A DNA stretch of 64,000 nt from NCBI GenBank assembly GCA_963728845.1, contig CAVSLS010000015.1:1-64000 (forward strand), in the 5' to 3' direction. Shown here in pieces: positions 1-13,950 of the stretch. The stretch is from Bog-473 sp963728845. GTDB lineage: Bacteria; Actinomycetota; Acidimicrobiia; Acidimicrobiales; RAAP-2. A program made the position numbers and the translations under genes. Positions within the stretch are counted from its first letter, which is position 1. The number at the start of each line of letters is the position of its first letter. The notes under the pieces were generated by a model that saw nothing but the letters and a program-made list of their open reading frames with translations, ran no database searches and was not told the DNA's origin.

Positions 1-1659
1 TCCCTGTCGTTCGCACCTCGTCCAGGGTCTGGAAGCGGTATCCCCGGGCGTGCGCACCTTCGATGATCCTGGGCAGGGCGCGCACCGTCCCGGCACGGTC
101 TCCGCCGCCGTCATGCAACAAGACGATGCCACCGGGTGTCAGCGAGAGCAGGATCTTCGTGGCGATCCGCTCGGCGGTCCCCTCGGCGGCCCAGTCGCGA
201 GCCTCCGCGGTCCACAACCACGTCACGAGCCCTCGATCTTCGAGGCGGGAGATCACCTCTTGGTCGTAGACGCCATAGGGGGGTCGAATGTCCCGGCACT
301 CGGCACCCGAGAGTTCTCGCAGAAGCGCTTCGGTCCGAGAGATGTCCGCGGCCAGGGCCTCGGGGTCGAGCTCGGTGAAGGCCGTGTGGTCCCACCCGTG
401 GATCCCGACGCCGTGCCCCGCCTCGGCGAGCGCTCGAACAACCTCGGGCCTCGACGCCGCATGCTCACCGAGGACGAAGAAGGTGGCGCGGACGCCATGG
501 CTCGAGAGCACCCCGAGCACGTCGGTGGTGTACTCGGACGGGCCGTCGTCGAACGTGAGGACCAGGGTCTTCTCGCCGGTCGTGGTGGTCCGGCGTCGCA
601 AGGGCCCGCCCGCCGGCGCGGCACCGTCCAATTCGGTGAAGGCCCCCCTTCGTGCGTAGGCGTAGTGCTCGCGCCCCCAGCCGACGATGTTGGCCATCAA
701 CCCGAGGACGATCCATGGAGCCGTCACGGCGAGCTGGCGACGGTCGGTCGCGCAGCGTTGCAAGTTCCGCGCCAGGAAGCGGCTGCGCACCAGGCCGTAG
801 CGGACCACCCGCGCCGCCACCACGAGCGTGCACAACCCCGGTCTCGATTCCAGCCTGACCCGCAGCCAGCCGGGCGCGCGCCGCACGATGTCGCTCCGGG
901 CCTGGCGACGCCCGCGCAAGGTCTGCTCCTTGACGAGATCCCCCAGACGGTTCGGTCCCACGTGCTCGATGCACACCGAGGGCTCGAACCACGCGCCGAC
1001 CCCCAACTGAGCGAGGCGCTCGGCCATGAGGGCGTCCTCTTCGATACGGAGGCTCTCGTCGAAGGGCCCGGCGCGCCCCATGAGGTCCCGGGTGAACGAG
1101 AGTCCGTACGAACGCGGTATCCCCGCCGGCCCCGCCGGCGAGCCCTCCAGGCGGTTCTCGTAGCAGAGGAACGCCGTGGCCCGGGCTGCCGCCTTCTCGG
1201 GGTTCGCCGCCGCCACGGTGCTCGCCACCGCTTCGTGGCCGGCCCGGTGCGCGGCGACTCTGTTCGTGATCCAACCGGGACGAGCGATGCAGTCACCCTC
1301 CAAGAACGCGATGATCTCACCGCGCGCGACCTTCATCCCGAGGTTGCGCGCACCGCCTGGCATCAACCGGACCGGGGATTCGATCACGTGCACCCCCGGG
1401 AAGTTGTGCCGAACCCGCTCGCCGGTGCTGTCCCCGCCTGACGTCGCCACGATCACCTCGAAGGGCTCGTCGCAGTCCTGTTGGACCAGGGAGGAGACCA
1501 CCGGCACGATGGTGTCTTCGTTGTGGTAGGCGAAGACGACCGCGCTCAGAACAGGGCGGTCAGCCGCGTGCGGCTCGCGCTCGCCGGACGGTTGGCGGAC
1601 CGGACCATCCTCGTCTGTGTGGACCTTCCCGCGATCGGGCACGCTCGTGGTACTCCCAT
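1..1659 (-). CDS. GT2 glycosyltransferase fused to NodB-type polysaccharide deacetylase (3' partial)
   Basis: The gene runs off the left edge, so its C-terminus is missing. The frame is open over 553 codons. An N-terminal family 2 glycosyltransferase domain (about residues 30-270) shows AYHNED near its first strand and the acidic EGDC motif. A hydrophobic segment follows near 312-332. A NodB deacetylase domain starts near 365 with TFDDG, then HGWDH near 422 and a late LLHDGGGD. The family pairing suggests a membrane enzyme that makes or modifies a cell-surface polysaccharide; the substrate is unknown. The ATG at 1659 has GAGG seven bases upstream; an in-frame ATG at 1608 is the alternative. 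It lies just downstream of a diguanylate cyclase-like gene on the same strand, which could be regulatory context, but nothing in the sequence proves a link. Confidence 0.85.
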
Positions 1660-1779
1660 TGGACAGCCTCAATCCCAACGTTGCGCCGAATGCTACGCCG
1701 ATTCGCCACGGCGGTTCGGAACGTCGGCCCGCCACGTGGATCCACGCGCGGTCCCGATGCTGGTGCAGCCGGTTCGACG

Positions 1780-3165
1780 CTACGAGCTGAGCGCGTCCGA
1801 GGCCCCGAGATTCTCCCGTCCGTTGAGCACCCGGCCGTTGCCGTAGGTCGGCGACTCCGATAGAGCGGCGGGGACCGGGATCTCGTGCCCGAGGGCATCG
1901 AGGACGATGACTCGGTCCCGCCCCTCGCGCTTGGCCTGGAACAAGCGCGGCGTCGGCCCGGCTGATGGTGGTCGGAAGATCGTCCTTGGGGTCTGCCTCG
2001 ACGACCCCGAAGCTCACCGTGAACTTCGGGAGCCCGGCAACCGTCATGGCGGCTTCGAGCCGGATCCGTGAGGCGTCGAAGATCTCGCGCGCCGTCTCAA
2101 TGCCGCAGTCGGGAATTGCGATGGAGAATTCCTCACCGCCGTGGCGGCACACGAGATCCTGTGCCCGGAGTGACTCCCGGAGAACCTGGGCGAACAACCG
2201 CAACGCACGATCCCCCGTCTCGTGGCCGTAGCTGTCGTTGAGCAGCTTGAAGTGGTCGAGGTCGGCCATGGCGATCACCACGTTCCGGCTCCTCGCGCCG
2301 GATGGCCGCCACGCGATGTTCGAACGACCGTCGGTTCAAGAGGCCGGTGAGGCTGTCGGTCGTCGCCTGGAGCTGGGTCTCCGCCATGACCCGCAGCAGG
2401 CCGATCCGTGCGCCGGACAGCTTGGCCAGCGTCTCGAGGTCCTGCACCGTGTTCTCGGGGAACGTGGTGTGCTGCTCGCCGGTCACATGGATGACGCCGA
2501 CGGAACGGCCCATGATCGAGACGGGCACGCACATCGCCGACACGGCCCCTTCGGGCCTGCCGCGCAGCTTCGGGCACGCGTCGAGCTCCTCGCTGTCGGA
2601 GAACCGCTGCACCTGGGCCCGGCGAGCCGCCGGGCAATGGTCGGGCGAGTCGACACAGCAGTTCGGTGGTGCGCCCGTAGGCGAGGCGGAAGCCATGCGG
2701 AGGAGATGCGCGTGGCTGTTGTCCGCCAGCAGCAGCTCAATGGGCGCGTCCGGCACGATGGCGGAGAACGACCGCTCAATGACCTGGACGACCTCGGGCT
2801 CCCCCTCGGCCATGTCCAGGGCGTTGGCCAGGCGGCTCTCGAACCGCTGGCCCGCGAGCCTGAGCCTCGAACTGGCCCGCCAGAGTGGCGATGACGCCGT
2901 CGCTCTTCTCCTGTTGCTTGAAACCGCGCACGACAAGTGCCGCGGCCAAGGGAGCCGCGAGCACGGCAAACCACGCAAAGGTCACCGGGTAGCGCGCGCT
3001 GCCCGACGCGGTGAGCGTGGTGAGGAACACCGTAAGAAGAGCGAGCAGCCCGCCCAGCAAGACCCCTGCGACGCCGCCCAAGTAACCGGAGCGCCTGGCC
3101 CGGGAGCGTGCCGTGCTCCAGTCGTCCTCGGTCACCTCGACGCCCGTGGGTGCCAGCTCTTCCAT
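1780..3165 (-). pseudogene. Membrane GAF-GGDEF diguanylate cyclase, three frameshifts
   Basis: Reading from ATG 3165 (GGGGGGA just upstream) gives two membrane segments in the first 85 residues, then a GAF-like sensory domain, then a GGDEF domain with DSLTGLLNRR, MADLDHFK and GGEEF, the last being an active-site variant of GGDEF. The family makes cyclic di-GMP from two GTP. The reading frame breaks three times: near 2860, near 2287 between the REEPER and VIAMADLDHF parts, and near 1938 where one extra T splits an otherwise typical ALFQAK-REGRD segment. All motifs across the breaks are intact, so indel errors in the sequence are more likely than true decay. The stop is TAG at 1780-1782. If real, the gene would be inactive. 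Confidence 0.75.
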
Positions 3166-3262
3166 AGGTCCCCCCTCGAAGATCCGCCTTGTGATGCTAC
3201 CGAGGGTTGAGTTGCTGGTCCGTTGCGAACCCGTCGACAAGCGGTTTGCCGTGGGTAATGGA

Positions 3263-3698
3263 CTACGGCGGGGTGTCCTGCCTGTTCCGGTGGCGGTGCA
3301 ACAGGAGCGGGGTCGCCACGGCGGCGGCGAGCACGGCGACGGCCAGGACCGCCCACCCGAGAGAGGCCAGCGAGACCCTCTTCCTGGCCGGCTTCGAAGG
3401 GTCGGACCCCTCGCCCGGACCCGCCACCGTGCCGCGCACCTGGGCCCCGGCGACCCGGCCGCTGTCCGGCCCGGGAGTAGCGATGGGCGTCGGCCCGCGC
3501 CGGCCGACGAGATGGACAGCGGTTCGGCGGACGATCGGCGGTCCGGCCCATCGGTCGACGGCCCGCGTTGCGCCCATCGGCAGCCCTGATCGCCGCAAAC
3601 GGCAGCCGCGCCACCCGCGGCGCCGAGCACCCCGACGGCGCACAGGACGAGGAAGGCCGGCCTCCGGCCGCGGACCCCCGTCGGGGCGCGGCCCGCGC

Positions 3699-3702
<4 letters not shown>
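3263..3702 (-). CDS. Small membrane protein of unknown function (probable frameshift)
   Basis: I do not recognise this protein. It starts at GTG 3702, which overlaps the metH stop by four bases (GTGA), so it is probably translated with metH. The first frame begins with basic residues and a hydrophobic segment (FLVLCAVGVLGAAGG), like a signal peptide or anchor. A low-complexity proline/glycine/arginine-rich middle follows, and in a second frame a strong C-terminal membrane segment (GWAVLAVAVLAAAVA) and a basic tail lead to the stop at 3263. One base shift somewhere near 3490-3600 is needed to join the two. Because the region is so GC-rich that several frames stay open, the exact product is uncertain. 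Confidence 0.4.
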
Positions 3703-7211
<3,509 letters not shown>

Positions 7212-7217
7212 CCCTAC

Positions 7218-7223
7218 AGGATA
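7218..7223 (-). promoter_or_regulatory. -10 box of metH, leaderless layout
   Basis: TATCCT on the minus strand sits six bases before GTG 7211. No clear -35 hexamer was seen. Confidence 0.4.
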
Positions 7224-7257
7224 CCGGTGGCGCACACGGCCTCCGGAACGACGCCGG

Positions 7258-7263
7258 TAGCAT
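7258..7263 (+). promoter_or_regulatory. -10 box of the cobalamin adenosyltransferase gene
   Basis: TAGCAT lies eight bases before GTG 7272, leaving at most a few untranslated bases. With the metH box it forms a compact divergent promoter of about 60 bases. Confidence 0.4.
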
Positions 7264-7271
7264 CCAGCCTG

Positions 7272-7814
7272 GTGGGGCCGAGGATCTATACCAAGAAGGG
7301 CGACGACGGGACCACGGGGCTGCTCTTCGGCGGCCGGGTGCGCAAGGACTCGTGGCGCATCGAGCTCAACGGTGCCGTCGACGAGGCCCAGGCGGCCGTC
7401 GGGCTGGCCCGAGCCGAGACGACACCCGGTACCGAGGCCAACGGGCGCCTGACGGCGCTGGCGCGCGATCTCTACGTGCTCATGGCCGAGGTGGCCACCG
7501 CACCGGAGAACCGCCCGAAGCTGCAGGCGGGTTCGACCCTGGTCACTGCCGACATGGTGGCGGGGCTGGAGGCGGGGATCGACGACCTGCTGGCCCGCTT
7601 CGACATGCCGAGCGACTTCACCGTGCCCGGGGAGAACCGGGTCGCGGCCGCCCTCGACCTGGCACGCACCATCGTGCGGCGGGCCGAGCGCATCGCGGTG
7701 GCAGAGCCCGTCGAGGGCTCCTTCGTGGTCGCCTACCTCAACCGGTTGTCGGACCTGCTCTGGGCGATGGCGCGCTGGCAGGAAGGCCCGGAGCACACGC
7801 TGTCGAAGGGCTGA
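7272..7814 (+). CDS. PduO-type ATP:cob(I)alamin adenosyltransferase
   Basis: The 180-residue protein begins IYTKKGDDGTTGL, the ATP-binding signature of PduO/MMAB adenosyltransferases, and later has AVDEAQAAVG, DFTVPGENR, a helix with the paired arginines RRAER, and YLNRLSDLLW. The family moves the adenosyl group of ATP onto cob(I)alamin to make adenosylcobalamin. That cofactor is what the mutase encoded at 17959-19566 would use, while the divergent metH uses methylcobalamin, so this is a small B12 neighbourhood. GTG 7272 is used because a TANNNT box lies eight bases upstream and the first conserved residues follow at once. It ends three bases before the stop of the convergent glycosyltransferase gene. 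Confidence 0.93.
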   Translation: MGPRIYTKKGDDGTTGLLFGGRVRKDSWRIELNGAVDEAQAAVGLARAETTPGTEANGRLTALARDLYVLMAEVATAPENRPKLQAGSTLVTADMVAGLEAGIDDLLARFDMPSDFTVPGENRVAAALDLARTIVRRAERIAVAEPVEGSFVVAYLNRLSDLLWAMARWQEGPEHTLSKG

Positions 7815-7817
7815 CCC

Positions 7818-9928
7818 TCAGTCACGGCGGGGGTGTGCCCAGGAGCCGAGGGTGCGGGCCACCCGATAGCTCCGGGATGCTTCGACCTGTTCCACGTGCG
7901 CCTGCAGCTCGCGATGGCGCGCCAGGAGGTCACGATGTTCCGCGGAGAGCCGTTGGAGCTCGGCGGCGACCTGCATCCTCTTGTCGTCGACGGCGGGCGC
8001 CCGGGAGAGGACGTCCCGATAGGCGCGCGTCAGCCCGTCAGCCGCCCGATCCCACCCCAGAGTGTCACCCGTGTCGAGTCGTGCCTGGACCTGCGTGCGC
8101 ACCGCGCCCGGGTCGTCGAGGAGTCGCCGGGCGGCGGCCGAGAACGCGTCCGCAGTCCAGTCCTCGGACCAGACCGGGACGCTCTGCCCGAACTCTCGGA
8201 AGGGTCCGAACCGGACCGACACCGCGGCAGTGCCGAGACGTGCCGCCTCGAAGGGAACGAATCCGAACCCGTCGGCCGAACTGGTACAGAGCACGAGCGA
8301 TGCGTGGGCGAGCAGCCAGTTGCGATCGTCCGCCGTCACGCTCGGGAGATCATGCAGTCCCTTGGCGCCGGCGTAGTGCGACTCGTCGAGTCGCGTGGTG
8401 CCGAACGGGACCGCGCTCCCGACGAGCACGAGGTCGAGGTCGTATCCCTGCTCCCGCAGTGCGTGCCATGCACCGAGCGCGACGTCGCGGTTGCGACAGG
8501 CGTAGTTGGTCCCCAGGCAGAGCAGGAACGATCTGCCCGCGATCCCGTGCGCGGACAGGTCCTGGGAGGGGTGGGCAGGTGACCCGGGAACGAGGTGATC
8601 GGTGCCGAGCGGGACGACGAATACGCGCGACTGATCGACGGGCAGCGAGGCACGGACGACGGCTTGCCGGACGTCCTCGGAGATGACGACGACCCCGTCG
8701 ACGTGGCGCGCCATGTCCCGGACGCGCGACCGGTACTCGTGCCAGCCCTCAGGCGACCGGAAGTACGCACCGACGTTGAACGCGATCAGGTCGAGCACGG
8801 TGACGAGATGCCGGCCGGCGACGCCGCGCCACTCCTCGGGTTCGTACGGGCCACTCGGGAGGAACGGGCGATGGCCGATGTCGAAACGACCACATGTCCC
8901 GAGGTCCCCGGAGCCGACCGTCGTCACGCGCACCCGTTCACCCGACAGCGCGCCACGTGCGTACGACGGTGGCTCTCCCGACACGGCGACACAGACCTCG
9001 CGCACGCCCGGATGCCGGCCCAACGCCTCGACGAGGAACATCGTCGCCGTCTGGGTGCCCTGCTGTGCGCCGGCCAGCGAGCGGCCGTCGACGAGCACGC
9101 GCAAGCCCTGCACCTTCACCCGGGCCACGTTGAAGGCGAGCCCGAACGCCGAGCACTCGTCCGAGCTGTCCACCTGCACGGACGAGCACGCAGCGGGGTG
9201 GCGGACGGAGATCCATCGGTCGTCATCGGGGCTGAGGTCGGAGAGCGGGCGCGGGACCCACGGTTCGGCCGACCAGTCCCACCGGTTGAGGTCGGAGGGC
9301 TTGAGCACGAAGGTGCCGAGATCGACGACGTGGGAGAAGCCGCGCGCTCCGGCCCGGACGCAGAAGTCCGCGACGGACGCCCGGATGTTCCCCGTCGGCG
9401 ACTCCTCGAACGGTCCGGCGACCCGAAGGACGCGGTCCGAGATCAGGACGACGGGTCCGAGCCCGAACGGGATCTCCGCCAGGCCGGCCGTCGGGGACAC
9501 GCTGCCCAGTCGGGTCGTCATCGACTCCGGTGTGAGCCCATCGGGTGCGAGCGGCGCGGGCGTGTTCCGCTCGGGGAAGCTGAGCATCCCCCCGTCGTTG
9601 GTGAGGAACGACACGGTTGCGATGCGAGGATCGTCCTCGATCGCCTCCAGGGCACGGTCGAGGAAGTCCGGCGGCGGCACCACGGCGGCCGACACCACCA
9701 GGAGATGCGCACGGTGGGCCGCGAACGGCGTCGTTGAGGATCGCAGCGGACGTCCTCGCGCTCGGCGTCGGCCGGGGCGCTGATCACGTGCGCCACCGAC
9801 GCCTCCAGCGAATGCCCCGTCACGGGCGTCCAGTCGGCTGCGCCGCCCGCGCCGGGCGCGAGGACCGCGACCACCGCGTGGGGTTCGCTGCCGACGGCGG
9901 ATGTGGGCGCGGACTCCGGACGCGTCAC
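7818..9928 (-). CDS. Large glycosyltransferase, GT2-like N-terminus and GT4-like C-terminus (one frameshift)
   Basis: About 700 residues. The N-terminal third resembles a divergent GT2 domain (residues 60-270, with a VSAAVVPPPDFLDRAL segment and a later GPVVLISDRVLR segment). From about residue 330 a GT4-type domain begins (LRVLVDGRSL), with LVTVLDLIAF, the acceptor-side VVPLGTDH, FLLCLGTNYACRNRD at the start of the C-terminal Rossmann fold, and SSADGFGFVPFEAA, the nucleotide-sugar site. A heptad-rich, probably coiled tail ends the protein. The frame is broken once near 9745 between the N-terminal 65 residues and the rest. GTG 9928 is the only in-frame start seen and has no good ribosome site. 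Probable role: polysaccharide or glycoprotein assembly; the sugar is unknown. Confidence 0.75.
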
Positions 9929-10036
9929 GCGAACCCGTCGACGGCGTGGTGTCGGTCCCTGCGGCGCATGCCGGACCCCACGATACGGGCCATCTCGAAG
10001 GGGGACGAGGAGCGGCCGGGGGTCGGGCCGGTCTCC

Positions 10037-10645
10037 TCACCAGCCTCCCCGGTGGATCCTTTCGCTCGGGGCGGGCACGTGGCGCTCGAGCGACGCCGAC
10101 CGGTGATCGTTCCCGTCGGGGTGTCCGAGCACGACACCGGCAAAGAGCCGCCAGCCGTCGGGGACGTGCAGCGCCCCGGCCAGTGCCTCCTCGCCCCGGA
10201 AGCTGCCGAGGATGCAGGCGCCGAGGCCGGCGTCGACGGCCCCGAGGAGCACGGTCATGACGCCGAACGCAGCATCGCCGTACCAGTAGGGGACCGGCCA
10301 CTGCTCCACGGCGGCGCCGAGGCGGGGGTCGTCCTTGTCTGGTTCCGCGTAGCGGGCGACGTAGGTAGAAGGGCAGGCGTAGGCCAACAGCACGACGGGG
10401 GCCCGGCGCAGGCCCTCGAAGCGCCCGGGATTGGCCCGCCGCCACGCCTGGTCCGTGGCGACTTCCCAGTAGCGCGCCGTCTGCTCGTCGCCCTCGAGGG
10501 CGACCCACGCGGTGCCCCCCGTGTTGCCGGCGGTCGGGGACCGGAGTGCAGCCCGGAGCAGGCAGTCAACGACCTGGGGGTCGACCGGTTCGGATGAGAA
10601 GCTCCGCACCATGGCGCGCCGCCGGATCGCCTCGTGGAGCTCCAT
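10037..10645 (-). CDS. Nitroreductase-family FMN oxidoreductase
   Basis: The 202-residue protein matches the nitroreductase family in length and motifs: an N-terminal RRRAMVRSFSSEPVD segment that binds FMN phosphate through arginines, ALRSPTAGNTGGTAW, and a C-terminal GLGACILGSF followed by a hydrophobic VVLGHP strand. Members are cytoplasmic NAD(P)H- or F420H2-dependent flavoenzymes that reduce nitro groups, quinones or enones; the substrate cannot be read from sequence. The frame is intact. It is divergent from the rhodanese-MoeB gene, with about 120 bases between the starts, and about 110 bases without a gene separate it from the glycosyltransferase downstream. Confidence 0.87.
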   Translation of the reverse strand: MELHEAIRRRAMVRSFSSEPVDPQVVDCLLRAALRSPTAGNTGGTAWVALEGDEQTARYWEVATDQAWRRANPGRFEGLRRAPVVLLAYACPSTYVARYAEPDKDDPRLGAAVEQWPVPYWYGDAAFGVMTVLLGAVDAGLGACILGSFRGEEALAGALHVPDGWRLFAGVVLGHPDGNDHRSASLERHVPAPSERIHRGGW

Positions 10646-10767
10646 GGGCGGCAGTCTCGCGCCCCCGGAGCGACCGCAGCGGTTCGTCGGGAATGTTGAC
10701 CCCGCTGGTAGTGTTTAACGGTTCGATGCCGGACGGACAGCCGGCAGTGCTGCGACGGAGGCGAGCA

Positions 10768-11931
10768 GTGCCCACACCGCGAGATCTACTGAACGAGGCC
10801 AAGGCGTCCATCCGTGAGGTGGAGCCGCCCGAGGCCCAGGGGCTGCTCGAGCAGGGCGGGGTCACCTTCCTCGACGTCCGGGAGCCCGACGAGTACGAAC
10901 AAGGCGCCATCCCCGATGCCGTCCACCTGCCCAGGGGCCACCTCGAGTTCCAGGTAGAGGGGAAGCTGCCGGACAAGACGGGCCCCATCGTCGTCTACTG
11001 CGCCGGCGGGGTGCGCTCGGCGTTCGCCGCCAAGACCATGGGGGACCTGGGCTACACGGACGTCCAGTCCCTCATCGGCGGCTTCAACAAGTGGAAGGAC
11101 GACGGCCGGCCCTGGCAGGCGCCGCGCACGCTCACGCCGGCCCAGCGCAACCGCTATCAGCGGCACCTGCTCCTGCCCGAGGTGGGAGAGGTGGGCCAGC
11201 TCAAGCTGCTCGACTCCAAGGTCCTGCTGCTCGGGGCCGGCGGGCTCGGGTCGCCGGCCGCGCTGTACCTGGCCGCGGCCGGGGTCGGCACGCTCGGCAT
11301 CATCGACATGGACGTGGTCGACGAGTCCAACCTCCAGCGCCAGATCCTGCACAACATGGACCGGGTGGGCGACCGCAAGGTCGACTCGGCGAAGAAGACG
11401 CTGACCGCCCTGAACCCGGACGTGAACGTCGTGACCTACGACGTGCGGTTGGGCGCGGACAACATCTTGGAGATCATCGACGGCTACGACGTGATCGTCG
11501 ACGGGACCGACAACTTCCCGACCCGCTACCTCGTCAACGACGCGTCGCTCCTCAAGCGGATCCCCGTGGTCCACGGGTCGATCTTCCGCTTCGAGGGCCA
11601 GGTCACCGTGTTCGACCCGTACAACGGTCCCTGCTACCGCTGCCTCATTCCCGAGCCACCCCCGGCCGAGCTCGCCCCCTCGTGCGCGGAAGCCGGCGTG
11701 CTCGGCGTGCTGCCGGGCATCGTGGGCTCCATTCAGGCGATCGAGACCATCAAGGTCCTCTTGGGATTGGGCGACCCGCTCGTCGGCCGCCTGCTCGCCT
11801 ACGACGCGCTGGAGCAGTCGTTCCGCACCTTCAAGGTGCGCCGCGACCCCGCCTGCCCGGCCTGCGGGCCCGAGGCGGATGAGATCGTCATCGCCGAGTA
11901 CGACGATCTCTGCATGCCGCACACCCACTGA
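10768..11931 (+). CDS. Rhodanese-MoeB/ThiF fusion (adenylyltransferase/sulfurtransferase)
   Basis: The 387-residue protein has an N-terminal rhodanese domain (DVREPDEYEQGAI, active cysteine C78 in YCAGGVRS) and a C-terminal E1-like domain (GAGGLG at 156-161, DMDVVDESNLQRQ, catalytic cysteine C306 in SCAEAGVLG, and zinc cysteine pairs CYRC and CPAC). Such proteins adenylate the C-terminal glycine of a ubiquitin-like sulfur carrier and then hand it sulfur, for molybdopterin, thiamine or cysteine synthesis. In mycobacterial MoeZ the rhodanese domain is at the C-terminus, so the order here is reversed. GTG 10768 has GGAG seven bases upstream and is preferred over ATG 10726. No sulfur-carrier gene is adjacent. 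Confidence 0.9.
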   Translation: MPTPRDLLNEAKASIREVEPPEAQGLLEQGGVTFLDVREPDEYEQGAIPDAVHLPRGHLEFQVEGKLPDKTGPIVVYCAGGVRSAFAAKTMGDLGYTDVQSLIGGFNKWKDDGRPWQAPRTLTPAQRNRYQRHLLLPEVGEVGQLKLLDSKVLLLGAGGLGSPAALYLAAAGVGTLGIIDMDVVDESNLQRQILHNMDRVGDRKVDSAKKTLTALNPDVNVVTYDVRLGADNILEIIDGYDVIVDGTDNFPTRYLVNDASLLKRIPVVHGSIFRFEGQVTVFDPYNGPCYRCLIPEPPPAELAPSCAEAGVLGVLPGIVGSIQAIETIKVLLGLGDPLVGRLLAYDALEQSFRTFKVRRDPACPACGPEADEIVIAEYDDLCMPHTH

Positions 11932-12116
11932 GTCTCCGGCCGCCCGGCGGGCGGTGCCTAGGCTGTCCGCACCTCCCCGACCCGTCTGCTCACGGGCCCC
12001 GCTCCCAAGGTCGCGCCGGCAGAGGGCCGCCGGGGCCGACGGGGCATCCGGGGCTGCTCGACTCCGACCTGCAGACGGCATGGACGGCGACCGCCACGGC
12101 CGGTCGCCTGCCGGGG

Positions 12117-13835
12117 TCAGGGAGAGTGGTCGCCCAGGGAGCGGCACGAGACACCGTCCCGGATGAACGCCCCGCTCCCGCCGATGGGGATCCAGTTCTT
12201 CAGTCCCGTCGACGCGGCGAAGTACACCCCAGCACACCGTCCCACGATCACGATCTGGCCCACGGGTCCGGATTCCGGCAGCACGTTCCGGTGTACGACG
12301 TTGTCCGATACGGGGGAAGCGAGAACGCTGCCGACTCGCTCCTGGGCGCGGACGAAGGCGGCCGTTTGCTGGGACGACCACCAGCCGGTGGGGGTTATCG
12401 ACATTCCGAAGTTGACGGCCAAGGAGTACGCCGCCAGGAGCGAGATCGCCCCGACTGCGCAGAAGCGGGCCGACGTTCCCTGCGACCCCAGGTACTGCCA
12501 GGCCACCGGCAACCCGACGGCACTCCCAATGACCAAGAGAGGGAGGAATTCGGCGACGAAGCGGTTGTCGAGGAACCCGAAGACCAGGAGCGCACCTGCG
12601 GGGAGCGCCGCCGCCACCAGCGGGATGATCATCAGTCGTACCGACTGCGGGGAGGAGGGGCGGAGAATCCCTAGGGCGCCGACCATGGTCAGGATCAGCA
12701 GCAAGGGCATGGAGCCAGTAACGCTGGTCACCTGCTCGGACCCGAACAGCACGGTGTGCGCGGCTCCCTGTACCGGGTACTGCGGGAGCGTGAAGAAGGG
12801 GAAGACGCTGGAGATATGAACACCAAGGCTGCCGAAGTAGGTGCTGAGCCCGGTCGGCAAATAGTTCAGGCTGAAGTAGTGCCCGTGGTTGATGCCGGCC
12901 ACGTGGTGTGTCCGGAACCAGACCTGGTCTTGCAGGGGATACCCGTTGAGCACGCCGAACTTGAGCCAGCTGATCCCGAAGGACACCAGCAGGGGGATCA
13001 CGCCGGCAATGACGGTGGGCAGCCATAGGTTGGGGGTGTCGCCCGCCCGACGGCGCCACCCCAGCCAGGCTCCTGCTGCGATGGCGGCCGCGCTCCAGGC
13101 GAGACCGGTCGTCCCCCGGGTCAGGTTGACGGCCAGCACCGAGAGAAAGAGAACGGTCACGCGCCACCACGAGGGCCGTGCAAGCAGTGCGAGGATGGCA
13201 ACGGTGGCGACCAACGAGAGGGCGATGCTCCACGCGATGTCCTCCGAGTACACCCACGGGTTCGCGGCAAGGTTGACGAGCGCGGACCCGCCGAGAATGG
13301 CAGCGAATACGATCGCGTAGGTGGCCGCCTCCGCGCCACCGAGGCTCGACGCGCCCCGTAGGGCCAGCCGGCAATGCCAGAGCACTATGCCGGACATCAC
13401 CGCCGTCACGATCCAGGCCAGCAGGATGGAGGTGGCTGTCATCCGCCCGTCCAGCGAGTGCGTCACCAAGATGACGGGAAGGCGAATCAGAGTGGGAAAA
13501 GGTCCGAAGTACATGTACTGGTGTCCGTCATGAAGGAATGCCTCCACGCCGAGCGATCCGTTCGGCACGTACAGATGCCCGGCCAGGAGGGCACGACCCT
13601 GCAGTTCGTAGAAGTTGCTCAGCAAGCGGGTCGGGTTGACCGTCCGGGAGAGGCTCGGGCTCCCGTTCCACAGCACAGTCAGTACCCACAGGTAGGGAAG
13701 CAGAACTACCGCGGCCCCGATGCTGAGCGAGACGCAGAAGCGCCGACGATCGGTCGCCTCCACCACCCTGATTTCGACGAGATCCTCGTCGAGGGGGGCG
13801 GGAGAGGGTGCGCCCTCAGTCGTGGTATCAACCAT
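12117..13835 (-). CDS. Polytopic membrane protein, probable GT-C-type glycosyltransferase
   Basis: The 572-residue protein has a short cytoplasmic N-terminus and about ten to twelve hydrophobic segments, starting with SIGAAVVLLPYLWVLTVLW. A loop after the first segment carries DGHQYMYFGPFPTLIRLP, the position where GT-C lipid-linked-sugar transferases have their acidic catalytic motif. The C-terminal 80 residues are soluble and probably extracytoplasmic. I infer a polyprenyl-phosphate-sugar transferase, but no family signature is decisive; an unknown membrane protein remains possible. ATG 13835 is preferred over upstream in-frame starts because AAGGG lies six bases before it. The frame is intact. 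It is divergent from the methyltransferase gene at 13987. Confidence 0.65.
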   Translation of the reverse strand: MVDTTTEGAPSPAPLDEDLVEIRVVEATDRRRFCVSLSIGAAVVLLPYLWVLTVLWNGSPSLSRTVNPTRLLSNFYELQGRALLAGHLYVPNGSLGVEAFLHDGHQYMYFGPFPTLIRLPVILVTHSLDGRMTATSILLAWIVTAVMSGIVLWHCRLALRGASSLGGAEAATYAIVFAAILGGSALVNLAANPWVYSEDIAWSIALSLVATVAILALLARPSWWRVTVLFLSVLAVNLTRGTTGLAWSAAAIAAGAWLGWRRRAGDTPNLWLPTVIAGVIPLLVSFGISWLKFGVLNGYPLQDQVWFRTHHVAGINHGHYFSLNYLPTGLSTYFGSLGVHISSVFPFFTLPQYPVQGAAHTVLFGSEQVTSVTGSMPLLLILTMVGALGILRPSSPQSVRLMIIPLVAAALPAGALLVFGFLDNRFVAEFLPLLVIGSAVGLPVAWQYLGSQGTSARFCAVGAISLLAAYSLAVNFGMSITPTGWWSSQQTAAFVRAQERVGSVLASPVSDNVVHRNVLPESGPVGQIVIVGRCAGVYFAASTGLKNWIPIGGSGAFIRDGVSCRSLGDHSP

Positions 13836-13950
13836 ATGGCACCCTTTACCGGCGTGGAACCGCCGCGCAGAGCCGAGTGAACTCGACAAATTTCATTCCC
13901 CCGGGACGAGGCCGTTCGCCCCCCCGGGGGTCCGGCGATTTCGAACCCAC

